A stretch of DNA of 6,511 nucleotides from positions 1-6,511 of the forward strand of contig JAAZJX010000080.1 of NCBI GenBank assembly GCA_012800155.1, read 5' to 3'. The notes below the pieces were generated by a model that searched no databases, was not told the origin of the DNA, and worked only from the letters and a program-made list of their open reading frames with translations. Each line of letters opens with the position of its first letter. Positions within the stretch are counted from its first letter, which is position 1. This stretch comes from Candidatus Magasanikiibacteriota bacterium. Its GTDB lineage: Bacteria; Patescibacteriota; Patescibacteriia; Magasanikbacterales; UBA922. Of the stretch, positions 6,450 to 6,511 are shown piece by piece. Made by a program: the position numbers and the translations under genes.

Positions 6450-6511
6450 CCTGTCTCGCCGTAGCTTTAGCGAAGGCGGACCTGTCTCGCCGTAGCTTTA
6501 GCGAAGGCGGA
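6450..6511. repeat. Two exact tandem copies of a GC-rich 31-bp hairpin-forming repeat
   Basis: The 31-base unit starts CCTGTCTCGCC and ends GCGAAGGCGGA. It occurs twice without any gap or mismatch, at 6450-6480 and 6481-6511. Nineteen of its 31 bases are G or C (61 %), in sharp contrast to the flanking DNA. Each copy can fold with CGCC pairing to GGCG (6457-6460 with 6475-6478 in the first copy) around a partly paired interior GTAGC-TTTA-GCGAA. No unique spacers separate the copies, so it is not a CRISPR array. The second copy ends exactly at the window edge, so the array may be longer. Similar repeats are, from memory, scattered through intergenic regions of parcubacterial genomes; that is not verified here. 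Confidence 0.85.

Noticed and set aside
6450..6511. CRISPR array
   Set aside because: The two 31-base copies abut directly without spacers, and no cas-like gene is visible.

Overview
The window is AT-rich bacterial DNA, roughly 70 % A+T by eye. It carries one rightward gene cluster (positions 2 to about 4105) and one convergent leftward gene, recG (6339 to 4159). Several signs point to a member of the Candidate Phyla Radiation (Patescibacteria), probably from the parcubacterial side. There is a two-helix VirB2/TrbC-like 'pilin' segment of the kind common in those genomes. No gene start has a recognisable Shine-Dalgarno sequence. The genome uses the standard stop codons TAA and TGA. A GC-rich 31-bp repeat and short AT-rich tandem repeats resemble elements I recall from such genomes. 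The assignment is an inference and was not tested by a search.

Rightward cluster. The window opens inside a lysine-rich coiled-coil protein, of which only the last 67 residues are visible. Sixteen bases later comes a membrane-anchored beta-propeller protein (222-1442). It overlaps by ATGA with a membrane-anchored DsbA-like thiol oxidoreductase (1439-2095). Six bases further starts a 615-residue secreted protein (2102-3949). That protein joins three modules: an SGNH/GDSL-type esterase domain, a two-helix VirB2/T4SS-pilin-like membrane module, and a zinc LAS/M15 peptidoglycan peptidase domain. The tight spacing suggests one transcript whose promoter lies left of the window. The predicted topology puts the propeller, the thioredoxin fold and both enzyme domains outside the cytoplasmic membrane. 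A plausible reading is a cell-envelope module: two cell-wall-acting enzymes held together by a pilin-type membrane hairpin, with a disulfide catalyst made alongside for their cysteines.

The reading frame of the 615-residue gene does not stop being protein-like at its TAA. It continues in frame for 51 more codons as a Ser-rich linker and a four-cysteine tail, ending at a second TAA (4103-4105). This is either a nonsense mutation, a readthrough site or a base error.

Leftward gene. recG encodes an apparently complete RecG branch-migration helicase of 726 residues, a little longer than usual. Two loops of its helicase domains contain extra residues encoded by short tandem DNA repeats (7-mers around 5258-5285 and GACT-phased repeats around 4797-4824). 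This looks like mobile or slippage-derived repeats tolerated inside a housekeeping gene. Upstream of recG, 6340-6449 is AT-rich, with a TATAAT box and an AT-only inverted repeat but no gene. The window then ends in two exact head-to-tail copies of a GC-rich 31-bp hairpin-forming repeat that may continue beyond the edge.
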